Assembly: GCF_904849725.1 (NCBI RefSeq)
Contig: NC_058519.1
Coordinates: 106,814,881-106,878,880, forward strand
Reading direction: 5' to 3'
DNA length: 64,000 nucleotides
From: Hordeum vulgare subsp. vulgare
Lineage: Eukaryota > Streptophyta > Magnoliopsida > Poales > Poaceae
Part shown: in pieces, positions 54,982 through 64,000 of the stretch
Numbering within the stretch: the stretch's first letter is position 1
How the letters are laid out: every line of letters begins with the position of its first letter
The notes under the pieces: generated by a model
The model's database searches: none
What the model saw: only the letters and a program-made list of their open reading frames with translations
What the model was told of the DNA's origin: nothing
Made by a program: the position numbers and the translations under genes

Positions 54982-57900
54982 TTATTCTGCTGATGTCCTT
55001 GGATCAGCCTGCTGCGAGCTCTGTCCGACTTCAATTTGCAAGTCGCCCAGTACCCAGTTACACTTGGATAGCGCGGCGAACTCATCTTCATCGTTCAGCA
55101 CTGATGAGAGATCCACCTCCAAGTCAAAAGGATTCTTGGGTCGACGCGGAGTTAGGCTGGTCGTTACAAAGGTTGGTGGGTTAACTTTCTTGTTCTTGTT
55201 GTCATAGGCGGCTTGGTATTTTGATAAATCCAAGCTTGCAGCAAGCTGAGTCGCTGCCAAACGGGATTCTTTGACAACACGCTGGTAATCTTCTTCAGCA
55301 AATTCTGACCCGTCATCCTTGAGCTGGGGAAAGCCCTCCGCTACTTATTCCGGGTTTATTTCTGGAGCATACGCCAAACACCGACTCAGCATAGTCAGTG
55401 CTCCTTTTCAGGCGGCAGACCGAGTTAGCTCACCAATTTGAGGAGGAAGAGTAGATAAGCAGCCAAGCATCTTCTTTATTGATGTTATGGGTTCCTTGGC
55501 ACCCATCACTGCTTTCACGGTCAGCACACTTCCGGTATACAGTTGCTCCGTCAACGTATAAATCGCCTTCAGCATCAAGACACAATCATTCTGAAGATTG
55601 GCGGCTCTCGGACCTATGTAAGAGGTAATGATGGTCAGCAATTTCCACAAGCTATTTATTTACAAAGTGCAAGGTCAGGGGTTGGTTTTTACTAAAGACG
55701 GCTTGTGCCATGTTGGAGATATGGCGCTTTAAGCCAGCCAACTCTTGTTGCACAGTATCCAATTTAGCTTCAGCTTTTTCTGCTCGCTTTATTAAGGCAT
55801 CTTGATCAGCTTGAGCCTTTTTTAAGTCGGCTTTTAGCTTCTCCATCTCAGATAAGATCAGTTGACACTTCTCTTCTGATTTTGCCCGGGCATCCTGCTG
55901 ATCGGTTAAATTTTTCTTCAAGCCGCCAAATGCTGATTCAGTTTGCGTAAGTGATTCCTGTCGAAATATATAGTCAAGGGGCAAGTCTCAGAATTATTGC
56001 AAGCAACATCCCTGACACCTGGGGCTAATGTATAATTTTTTAGACAAATTATACAGTATCAAGACCCCGTTCATCTTTTTATAGATGACCCGGCCCTTGG
56101 GGGTTACAGTTCAAAAAGTTTTCTTCAATTATCAAGACCCGGCTCATCTTTTTACAGATGACCCGGCCCTTGGGGGTTACAGGTCGAAAGTTTTATTCAA
56201 TTATCAAGACCCGGCTCATCTTTTTATAGATGACCCGGCCCTTGGGGGTTACAGGTCGAAAGTTTTTCTTCACTTATCAAAGATCCGACTCATCTTTTTA
56301 TAGATGACCCGGCCCTTGGGGTTACAGGTCAAAAGTTTCATTTTTACTATCAAGACCCGGCTCATCTTTTTACTGATGACCCGGCCCTTGGGGGTTAATG
56401 AGGATAATACAGTGTGCAATAAGACGTACCTCATGTTTGTTCTTCAGCATAACAAGCAGACTTTTTTCCATCTCATAACTCGCTTCCAGGCGACTTGCAA
56501 AGCCAGAGCAAAGTTCTCTGAATTCAAGATTCTCATACTGGGAGAGCTTAGCCTTGGAAAGTTCATTCTCAAAAGCAGGTTGAGCTGATGATGATACATG
56601 CTTCCGTAAAACTGTTGTGGCCGGCTTAGAGAAGCAAGTGTCGGTGATGACTACAGCGTCTGGGTCTTCTGTTGTTTTCAATGGACTTGGCGGGTTAGGC
56701 GTTTCCATGGTTTCCTTGGGCGAGCTTGGGAGATCCACTTGATCTTCGGGTTTGTCTTGGTCCGGGTTATCCTAGATCGGCGCCAATTTTTCAATAGGCT
56801 CCGAAGCTGCAATGGGAGTTGACCCACCAGTTTTCCTTTTCTTCGTTTGTGCCCTAAGAGGAGAAGAGGGTGTGCTTAAAGAAACAGACATTACCACCAT
56901 CAGGACAAGGTAGATGTAATAAAAGACTTACCCTGGGACGCGGATCATCGGTGGAAGTGCTCACATCACTGAGTCGCCGAATGAAGGAGGAGAACTCTGC
57001 AAAAATAACACTTCAAGATGTGAGCGAGTTATAAACACGATCCAAAAGGAAATGAAGAGGTGCTATTAAAAGATACCTCATTTTGCCTTTTCTTGGTTCT
57101 TGTTGGTAACCCGGACACCAAGTTTCCAGAATGACTCCGAGTTTTCCGATTTGAGGCATGTTGCGCTTTCTTCAAAAGGAAATTTGGATCCAAACAAGCA
57201 TTTGGGTGTGAGAAGGGAACTTCCCCACAAATTCGCCTGGCCGACTTAGGTGGAGGAGAAGATGAGTCGGAGGAAACAGAAATTACCTCTTTGGAGTCTT
57301 CCTGGCTTTCATTTTCCTCATTCTACACAAGAGTTACAGAGGCGTAAATACAAAACTGTCAACAATGAATGGTGAGTTAAAAGAGGATGGATTTTTACCT
57401 CTGAAAGTACGTCGCCGACTTGGGATTCATCGGCGTCAGATGGCTCAGTGACGGAGGCTTTGCCTTTTCCCTTGGACTTCTTCTTCGGGGGCGGCCTGGC
57501 TTGCTTCATGGCCATCTTTTTTGGCCTCTTGGACCAGAATTTGTCACCTTTCTGAAACGGTATTTTTTATTTATAAGAGGTCTTAGCCCAAGTAAGACGG
57601 AAGGAATAAAAACAAGTGGCGGGTTAAGTTATTTACCTTTGGTGTCGGGTTGATCTTGCAGAACAGTTTAAGACCTATTTGACCGCACTTGGCTGCTGGC
57701 TCGGCGGTCAGTTTTTTGATAATGGTTACAATATCATTTTATGTCAGTGCTATGTGGAAGTAGCACTGAGGGTGATCCAGGGTACCATCAAAATCACACA
57801 TTAAGCCATCCCGGCGACTTAAAGGGAGAATATGCCATTCGACCCAGCAGCGGATTAAGTCAACCCCAGTAAGGCCGTTGTTTGTCAGAGATCTTAACTC

Positions 57901-58520
57901 GGACAGTACTGGGATAAAGTCTGACTCCTCTTCTTTGGTGAGCTTGTCCGGGAGTTTGAAATTTGTTGGAAGGTGATCCTTCCTATAGCCAAGAAACTTG
58001 TTCTCACCCTCAGGCGAAGTCTCCTGGCAGTAAAACCAAGACTCGCCCCAGCCTTTGGGATGGCTTGGCATGGCGAGTGACGGGAATGAACTATCCCTAT
58101 GGCGTTGAACATTGACACCTCCAAGCTCCAAGCTAGGGCCATTGGAAAATTCTGTCTGGCAATTCAAATGAAAGAAGTACCAAAATAAAGGAACTGAGGG
58201 TTCCATCCGCAAGTAGGCCTCACAGAACACCTGGAACTGGCATAAATTGCTCATCGAGTTGGGTCCTAAGTCCTGAAGGCGGACATTCATAAAGGTCATG
58301 GAATCTCTGAGGAATTTTGATCCGGGCGGCTTAAAACCTCGTTCAAGGTGTTCGACAAAAACAACAATCTCTCCTTCTTTCGGGTTGGGGATCTCCTCTC
58401 CTAACCCGGAGCGCCAACCGATAACCTCTTGAGGGTCCAGATTCCCCGTTTGCACATAGTTATTAAGGAGATATCGTCAACCTTGGTCGGGAGCCAATCA
58501 CTTTTGAAAACAGTGCCCAT
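54982..58520 (-). pseudogene. Antisense multi-exon gene of element 4 (Transposase_28 type)
   Basis: Minus-strand exons: A 58520-57637, B 57551-57399, C 57322-57077, D 56994-56932, E (start near 56875 or 56853) to 56430, F 55957-55693, G 55613-54982. Introns A-B (85 bases), B-C (76), C-D (82), E-F (472) and F-G (79) have GT-AG ends and keep phase; the D-E join is unclear by one base. Exon A holds the PF04195-like region (IVVFVEHLERGFKPPGSKFL, CQFQVFCEAYLRMEPSVPLF). E-F is coiled coil (EEKCQLILSEMEKLKADLKK). Lesions: a one-base loss near 58465, TAA 57739-57741, a TAG in exon E, and two stops in G. Start at ATG 58520 follows an acceptor-like TTTGTAG, so a further 5' exon is possible. Confidence 0.72.
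56061..56398 (+). repeat. 73-base tandem array with hairpin units, inside an intron of the antisense gene
   Basis: Units start near 56061, 56134, 56206, 56279 and 56352 (last partial). Each reads 'aagacccggctcatct-ttttat-agatgacccggcccttg'; tcatct/agatga plus flanking ccgg can pair. The array fills most of the 472-base intron 55958-56429. Confidence 0.88.
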
Positions 58521-59108
58521 GCTACAAAGGGACAAAATTACGGGTAAATTAACTCGCCAAATATCTACTAATCGGTGAAACAGATCATTTGTCGTCAAAA
58601 CAGTTTGCTTGATAACTGAAAGAGTTTTTTGACTCGCCGATAAAGGTCCGGGTCAGGATACCAGGGCGACTTATGAAATTCTTACTATTTAAAGGAGAGG
58701 TTTTTCAGAGCTTCAGTAGTGTTTGCCAAGATGGTGAAGTATGAAACTATAAACAGGTTCCACGCGACAAGAAATAATATATGGATCTACCGGGCAGACA
58801 GAAATGAATGTGAAAAGGTCTGGATAAAATAGCCTGTGACTAGGGTGAAAACGGTGTGGTTGATCTGGTGAGAACCCTTTTTAAGTTTGCGATCAAGGCT
58901 AAACAACTGGGGGTATGGAGAATGTTGTTGTGTTTGCTATCGTCACCACCAACTAGCCGGGAACTACGAAGCTATTCGTGATGTTCTAAAAGGAACAGTG
59001 GACATGAACTTCGAAAAGCTTAGATCTGCCTACAATGGCGGGAGGCTAACCTGGTAAGTGTGGCTGGGGGTGTCCGAAGAGAGATTCACGGCGAGCGTCG
59101 CACGTTCA

Positions 59109-59317
59109 GAAGTTTCCGGACGGCGGCGAAGATCTCGGACGGCCACGAAGATCTGAAGCGGTGGCGAAGATCTCCGACGGCGACGAAGTGCTCGGACGAC
59201 GGTGAAGCCTTCGGGCGGTGACGAGGTTCTCGGGCAACGGTGGAGCTCTCGGGCAGCGATGGAGTGCTCGGACGGCGACGGAACTCTCGGGTGGTGACGA
59301 GGCTCTCGGTGCGACGG
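59109..59317 (+). repeat. Minisatellite: 11 units of exactly 19 bases
   Basis: Units of type gaagatctcggacggcgac follow one another for 209 bases with no insertion or deletion, only substitutions. It lies upstream of the antisense gene of element 4, probably in its 5' region. The Arg/Pro/Ser-rich frames across it arise from the 57-base (3 x 19) period. Confidence 0.9.
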
Positions 59318-59377
59318 CGAGGAAGAAGAGGGTGACAAGATGGGTAGGTGGAAATGTGCCCTGTCCCCTCCTCCCAC

Positions 59378-59386
59378 CTATTTATC
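59378..59386 (-). promoter_or_regulatory. Candidate TATA box for the antisense gene
   Basis: Minus-strand GATAAATAG in a GC-rich context, upstream of the minisatellite and about 860 bases upstream of ATG 58520. Position and composition only. Confidence 0.3.
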
Positions 59387-59672
59387 AGGTCGGGCGCTAG
59401 GATCGAGGCGCCATGAGCGGGAACTGCCAAAAAGATAAAGATTCGCCGTGATGGCGCCCCGAAATTTTCGGGATAGCGATATCGAAGGATCCGTTGGAGA
59501 TTACGTCATCATCTCTTCCGGGATTAAAGGGATAAGAAAGCACCGACGAGAAGTGGTTCGGTGACTTGAGTTTTCCGCAACAGATGGCGGTTTAAATGCA
59601 TGGTGCACAAAAAGAGTGAGATGAATCGCCCCTGACTGAGTAAGGATATTGGCGTGAAAAAATTCAAGTCAA

Positions 59673-59684
59673 TCTGGGGCCTAA
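59673..59684 (+). promoter_or_regulatory. Polypurine-tract region of element 4
   Basis: tctggggcctaa directly before the 3' LTR. Short and mixed for a polypurine tract; assigned by position. Confidence 0.5.
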
Positions 59685-60193
59685 TGTTGGGGATATTATC
59701 TGTTGGGTAACCCTCCCTAGTTGGGCCGGGTCACCCAAGCTGGCGACTCATCTCCAATTGGTTCCGGCCTTGTTCCAGCAAGGCCGGGAGTAATATGGCG
59801 GTTCAGGACCTTTGGGAGAAGTCCATAGTAGAGAAGATCTCTGAGTCTTGGAAAGATTGCGATTTAGAGATCGGAAGAATCACGATTTGTGTAAAGGAAA
59901 GGACCCTTGTAAACCCTAAGGACTCGACCTGTATATAAAGGCAAGTCCCCGGGAAGGAGAAGGTAGGTTAGAAATCATCGAGTGCTAGGTCAGGCGAGTT
60001 ACGCCCCCTTGTAATCGAAACATCATCAATACAAACTCCAAGCAGGACGTAGGCTTTTACCTCCTCACGAGGGGCCGAACCTGGGTAAATCTCTGTTTCA
60101 CTCCCACATAACCCCTTTGAGTCGCCACCAAGGTGTGATGGCTCCAACACTAAGTCCTTTCACGAGGACATCTGCCGTGACAAAACCACGACA
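59685..60193 (+). repeat. 3' LTR of element 4
   Basis: 509 bases, the same length as the 5' LTR, about 16 substitutions and no indels by eye. Followed by target duplication gtagg. Confidence 0.95.
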
Positions 60194-60198
60194 GTAGG

Positions 60199-60345
60199 TA
60201 CCTCAGGTCGAGGAACAACTCCTCATGCTTCCATTCATGGTGAAGATACCCCGAACAAACTCCTCAAAGGAACAGTTTCCATAGTGACAAGTGACAATAA
60301 ATTTCAGCACAGTATAAAAATGTTTCCTTACCAAAGGCGCTTCAC
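60199..60345 (-). pseudogene. N-terminal gag end and leader of element 3
   Basis: The part of element 3 between its primer-binding site and the element 4 insertion. Joined across the insertion (minus one gtagg), a minus-strand frame reads VVPRPEVPTENIFY just before the TGA at 46908. The true gag start is uncertain. Confidence 0.55.
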
Positions 60346-60363
60346 TCCCCGGCAACGGCGCCA
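60346..60363 (-). promoter_or_regulatory. Primer-binding site of element 3 (tRNA-Asp)
   Basis: Minus-strand TGGCGCCGTTGCCGGGGA, identical to elements 1 and 2. Confidence 0.92.
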
Positions 60364-60374
60364 GAAAAGAGTCT

Positions 60375-61901
60375 TGATGACCCACAAGTATAGGGGATCA
60401 ATCGTAGTCTTTTCGATAAGTAAGAGTGTCGAACCCAACGAGGAGCAGAAGGCTCTGATAAACGGATTTCAGCAAGGTAATAACTGCAAGCACTGAAAGT
60501 AGCGGTAACAAGTGATGGTGTAGCGAGGTGAAACGTAACAAGTGAAAAGTAACAAGTAACAAGTAGTATCAATGGTGCAGCAAGTGGCTCAATCCCTTTT
60601 GTAGCAAGGGACAAGCCTGAACAAAGTCTTATAAGAGGAAAAACGCTCCCGAGGATACACAGGAATTTCTGTCATGCTAGTTTCATCATGTTCATATGAT
60701 TCGCGTTCGTTACTTTGATAGTTTGATATGTGGGTGGACCGGCGCTTGGGTACTGCCCTTACTTGGACAAGCATCCCACTTATGATTAACCTCTCTCGCA
60801 AGCATACGCAACTACAAAAGAAGAATTAAGACAAAGTCTAACCATAGCATTAAACTAGTGGATCAAAATCAGCCCCTCACGAAGCAACGCATAGACTGGG
60901 CTTTAAGCTTTTGTCACTCCAGCAACCCATCATCTACTTACTACTTCCCAATGCCTTCCTCTAGGCCCAAATATGGTGAAGTGTTATGTAGTCGACGTTC
61001 ACATAACACCACTAGAGGAAAAGACAACATACAGCATATCAAAATACCGAACGAATATCAAATTCACATGACTATTATTAACATGACTTATCCCATGTCC
61101 TCAAGAACAAAAGTAACTACTCACAAAACATAATCATAATCATGATGAGAGGTGTAATGAATAGTATCAAGGATCTGAACATAAACTCTTCCACCAAGTA
61201 ATCCAACTAGCATCAACTACAAAGAGTAATCAACACTACTAGCAACCTTACAAGTACCAATCAGAGTCGCGAGACGGAGATTGGTTACAAGAGATGAACT
61301 AGGGATTGGAGAGGAGATGGTGCTGATGAAGATGTTGATGAAGATGCCTCCCCTCCGACGAGAGGAGTGTTGGTGATGACGATGGCGATGATTTCCCCCT
61401 CCGGGAGGGAAGTTTCCCCGGCAGGATCATCCTGCCGGAGCTCTAGATTGGATCTGCTCAAGTTCCGCCTCGTGGCGGCGGCGAAACCACGAAAAAGCTC
61501 CCGATTGATTTTTTTTCTGGACCAAAACCCTTCATATAGCAAAAGAGGGGGGCTAGTGGGCCATCAGGGAGCCCATAAGCCCCCACTCCGCCACCAGGGG
61601 TGGCGGTGGCAGGGCTTGTGGCACCCTGGCAGCCCCCCTCCGGTACTTCTTTCGCCCAGTATTTTTTATATAATCCCAAAAAAATCCACGTAACTTTTCA
61701 GGGCATTTGGAGATGTGCAGAATAGTGGACTAAGATTTGCTCCTTTTCCAGTCCAGAATTCCAGCTGCCTGAATTCTCCCTCATCAAATAAACCTTGCAA
61801 AATAAGAGAGAAAAGGCATAGATATGGTACCACAAAGTAATATAACAGCCCAAAAAGCAATAAATATCAACATGAAAGCATGATGCAAAATGGACGTATC
61901 A
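60375..61901 (-). repeat. 5' LTR of element 3
   Basis: 1,527 bases, partner of 38377-39901. Confidence 0.92.
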
Positions 61902-61905
61902 CACA

Positions 61906-61924
61906 CCCCCTACCTCGCGCGCCA
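61906..61924 (-). promoter_or_regulatory. Primer-binding site of the old Tat element
   Basis: Minus-strand TGGCGCGCGAGGTAGGGGG, two bases from the LTR end. Element 3's target duplication (61902-61906) touches it. The tRNA is not assigned. Confidence 0.75.
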
Positions 61925-61926
61925 AA

Positions 61927-62797
61927 TGTCGGATTTCGGGCTCCGCAAAACCCTAAAGATTCAAACTCTAGGGTGTGTACGAAGATCTCTCGCCGGCTCG
62001 CCTCATCTAACTCGCTACTTTCTAGGGATGGCAAAGAACTCACTCGATGGTGAGGAAGACACAAAACACGACATTTTACCCAGGTCCGGGCCGCTGAGAA
62101 ACGTAATACCCTACTCCTGCTTTGGTGGATTGCCTCTCGTAGAGATTGGTGGATGAACTAGTATAGTGTTCCAAGGCCTCCAGAGGCTAGGTGGCCTTTG
62201 AGTGGAGCCACTGGGCGAATGAATGAATCAGATCCCCCTCTACGAAGTAACCTACCCTCTATATATAGTGGCGGCCCCGGTCCTCTTCCCTTATCGTTTC
62301 GGCGGGAAGGGATCCCACAACGGCCAATTTTGAAGGGGAACATGCTCCCCTGCCCAAAGGTGGTCTCCGCGTGCAAAGTGGCTGACAAATGTTGCAGGGA
62401 CGGGTCCAGGAATGGCGTCTGTCCTGCTGGCGCGCGGCAATGGCCTTGTTGCACCAGAAAGGAAAACTTTGGAAGATGCCTTGGGAACCCTGGTACGTCC
62501 TTGCCCCCTTTGCACTAAAGGGGAAACTGCTCCGTCCTTTTGTCTGTTGCTCGCCTGTCCTTCCTCCGCATCATCCTTGACTCCTGAGGTCGGGTCTCAC
62601 CTCGAAATATCCGCCGCTCCGGGGGGGTCCTCATGAGGCCCCCAACGGGTCTTGACGTTGTTCCTCCTCGTGAGGCTTGTCCCCTCGCAAGGACCTTGCA
62701 TTGGGTGGTACCGCGCCCGATCGTGTTTGCTTGATGAGGTGGGCCAGCCCTGGGCCACAGGCAGGCAGGTCTAACCCCCATTCTCAGAACGCCGACA
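61927..62797 (-). repeat. 5' LTR of the old Tat element
   Basis: 871 bases, TGTCGGATTTCGGGC to GAACGCCGACA (plus-strand ends). Partner of 21667-22546, followed by the duplication gcatg. Confidence 0.9.
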
Positions 62798-62802
62798 GCA
62801 TG

Positions 62803-64000
62803 TATGTACAACAAACCCCACATCTCTAGATTGTTTTGCTAGGGTTTTAATGAATCATCCATGTATTAAATCATGATGATTTCTTCATGCTTGGTTGGGA
62901 GGGGTTGACTCAGTAGGTGTCACATCTCAGATTTTTTTCCAAATCTAGAATGTTTAAAAATTCACATAAAAATATTTTTCTAAAAATAATAGTGATTGGA
63001 TGTTTTTAGCTATAATTAAGATATGAGTTATTTTAATTGTGTGGAATGCGACACAAGAGAAGCTTGGTAATTATTAGGGAAACCTAAATTTGTCATTGGG
63101 GGATTCATTATAAAACCCAAAGTTGAGCAACATGTTTGCATGATTGATTAGTTAGAATTAAATTCCAACCCATCACTCCCCAAATGATAGAACTCTAGCT
63201 TTCAAAAACCCTAAAGCAATTAATCAAGGAAGTAAATAAATCCCAAATAGATGGCCACTCTAATAGTTACAGTTGACATAAAGGCAAATTAAGTGAAATC
63301 TAAATGACAAGAAAACTCAATTGGATATTGAAGTAAATAAAATGGAATATTTGAAGAAAATATTGGTAGGAAAATATTAATCAAAAGGCTCTAAATAAAT
63401 TCCCAAACCATTGTAAATATTTATAAAGGGATTTAGAGCAAGTTGGCATTCTAAAATATATTGAAGGGGGGATTACCTTTTATTCATAGGGTGACACTGT
63501 CGAATTTGTGCATTAGAGAAAGTGAATGTTCACACTAAAACATGAATATATACGGAAACAAAAAATAAGACATCTTAAATTTGTGAATGAATTAGTACCT
63601 TTTATACATAGTATGGCACAATCAAAATTGTGTACCGGAGAAAGTGGAAAGGCAGGCATGTCTCGTATTTTGAGATGGTGTCAATCCTAGAAATTCAACA
63701 AAACCATGAAGTACTCATTTGGACGATGATTTGCCGCAGGGAAGTGCGGGGTCACTCAGATCCATGGTGTTGTGTTTTTATTTTAGTTTTCGGTTTTCAA
63801 AGTCTTATATCTTCTAAACAAAAAAATTAAATTAAATTTTATTTTCATATTCATGTTTCTCATGACCAGCGCCTTGACATAAGATATTTTAAATATATTT
63901 TGACGACATCTAAAAATTAAAGTATGTTAAGTTTGAATGTTGAAACTTAGTACTAGCGGCCGATAAAGACTAATTATTTTATGTCTAGGATCGACAGGAA
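62803..64000 (+). other. AT-rich flank without genes
   Basis: Right flank of the old Tat element. No credible reading frame. A stretch starting 'tgtcacatctcagattttt' (about 62918) could be the start of another old LTR, but no end is visible. A ~50-base motif 'taccttttattcatag...gagaaagtg' is repeated, diverged, at about 63475 and 63596. Confidence 0.5.

Larger units (their letters stand above)
46932..60193 (+). mobile_element. Element 4: full-length Tat-lineage Gypsy element
   Basis: 13.26 kb, with two 509-base LTRs and a perfect target duplication gtagg (46927-46931; 60194-60198). Plus strand: LTR, primer-binding site, gag, protease, RT, RNase H, second (archaeal-type) RNase H, integrase. 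Then comes a long 3' part with an opposite-strand, apparently multi-exon gene, then LTR. The double RNase H and antisense Transposase_28-type gene are Tat hallmarks. The LTRs differ at about 16 of 509 positions by eye. With the commonly used grass rate of 1.3e-8 per site per year that is about 1.2 million years. Confidence 0.95.
38377..61901 (-). mobile_element. Element 3: Athila-type Gypsy element with complete gag-pol
   Basis: Minus-strand element with LTRs at 60375-61901 (5') and 38377-39901 (3'). Target duplication cacgc/cacac (38372-38376; 61902-61906) differs by one C to T type change. Order: LTR, tRNA-Asp primer-binding site, gag, protease, RT-RNase H, integrase, a coiled-coil-type extra gene, untranslated region, polypurine tract, LTR. 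Element 4 interrupts gag. Net length without element 4 is about 10.3 kb. It entered the old Tat element at its primer-binding site. Confidence 0.93.
21667..62797 (-). mobile_element. Old Tat-lineage Gypsy retrotransposon, host of elements 2-4
   Basis: The outer LTRs (21667-22546; 61927-62797) have the same sequence type and are bounded by a perfect target duplication, gcatg (21662-21666 and 62798-62802). On the minus strand: 5' LTR, primer-binding site (61906-61924), [element 3], gag (38325 down), protease, tandem repeats interrupted by element 2, an opposite-strand Transposase_28-type gene, 3' LTR. Gag-protease plus an antisense gene and tandem repeats before the 3' LTR is the known plan of Tat elements. 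Net length without insertions is about 8 kb. RT, RNase H and integrase are missing, so it was non-autonomous or lost pol. LTRs differ by roughly 10 percent. Confidence 0.9.

Noticed and set aside
59030..59430. Arg/Pro/Ser-rich minus-strand protein frames of 114-115 residues
   Set aside because: They are the 19-base minisatellite read in two frames at once. There is no conserved domain.

Overview
This is a stretch of large grass-genome intergenic DNA, almost certainly from a Triticeae species (wheat, Aegilops, barley or rye). The reasons are the BARE1/WIS/Angela-type Copia LTR ends, Athila- and Tat-lineage Gypsy elements of the kind that fill these genomes, and no intact host gene. Nearly every open frame is a decayed retrotransposon gene. 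What remains of ordinary host sequence is small and in four pieces: about 7043-8007, 18165-18777, 20538-21666 and 62803-64000.

Layout. (1) 1-6440: a minus-strand Copia element with gag-PR, INT and RT-RNase H, its 5' LTR truncated near 6440. (2) 6441-7042: the 3' end of a plus-strand Gypsy element. (3) 7146-7670: a minus-strand pseudogene of a GRF-type zinc-finger membrane protein, with a small intron. Element 1 (8008-18164, target-site duplication gtggc) cut it from its apparent promoter. (4) Element 1 is a pol-less Athila-type Gypsy element: LTR, gag-PR, an Athila ORF1-like gene, LTR. (5) 18480-20697: an unrecognised minus-strand coding remnant, split by a Copia-type solo LTR (18778-20537). 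The reading frame resumes exactly across the LTR. (6) 20698-21661: AT-rich DNA with a recurring motif.

(7) 21667-62797 is one old Tat-lineage Gypsy element (TSD gcatg on both sides, LTRs 21667-22546 and 61927-62797). It holds three younger elements. Element 2 (24481-34039) is a second pol-less copy of element 1's family and sits inside a tandem-repeat unit of the Tat element. Element 3 (38377-61901, minus strand) is an Athila-type element with a complete gag-pol, inserted at the Tat primer-binding site. Element 4 (46932-60193, plus strand, TSD gtagg) is a full Tat-lineage element inside element 3's gag. Without its insertions the old Tat element is only about 8 kb and lacks RT and integrase. 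LTR divergence, estimated by eye, follows the nesting order: Tat about 10 percent, element 3 about 4 percent, element 4 about 3 percent.

How the parts relate. Elements 1 and 2 carry no polymerase or integrase. They share with element 3 the same primer-binding site (complementary to tRNA-Asp), the same 14-base polypurine tract and the same LTR start, so a pol source like element 3 could have mobilised them. Both Tat elements carry an antisense gene of the 'putative gypsy type transposon' (Transposase_28) type near the 3' LTR. In element 4 this gene appears to be spliced from about seven exons, with a hairpin-bearing tandem array in one intron. Element 1's LTRs appear to have grown at the 3' end by capturing two decayed primer-binding-site copies. 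No RNA gene, CRISPR array or intact host gene was found.
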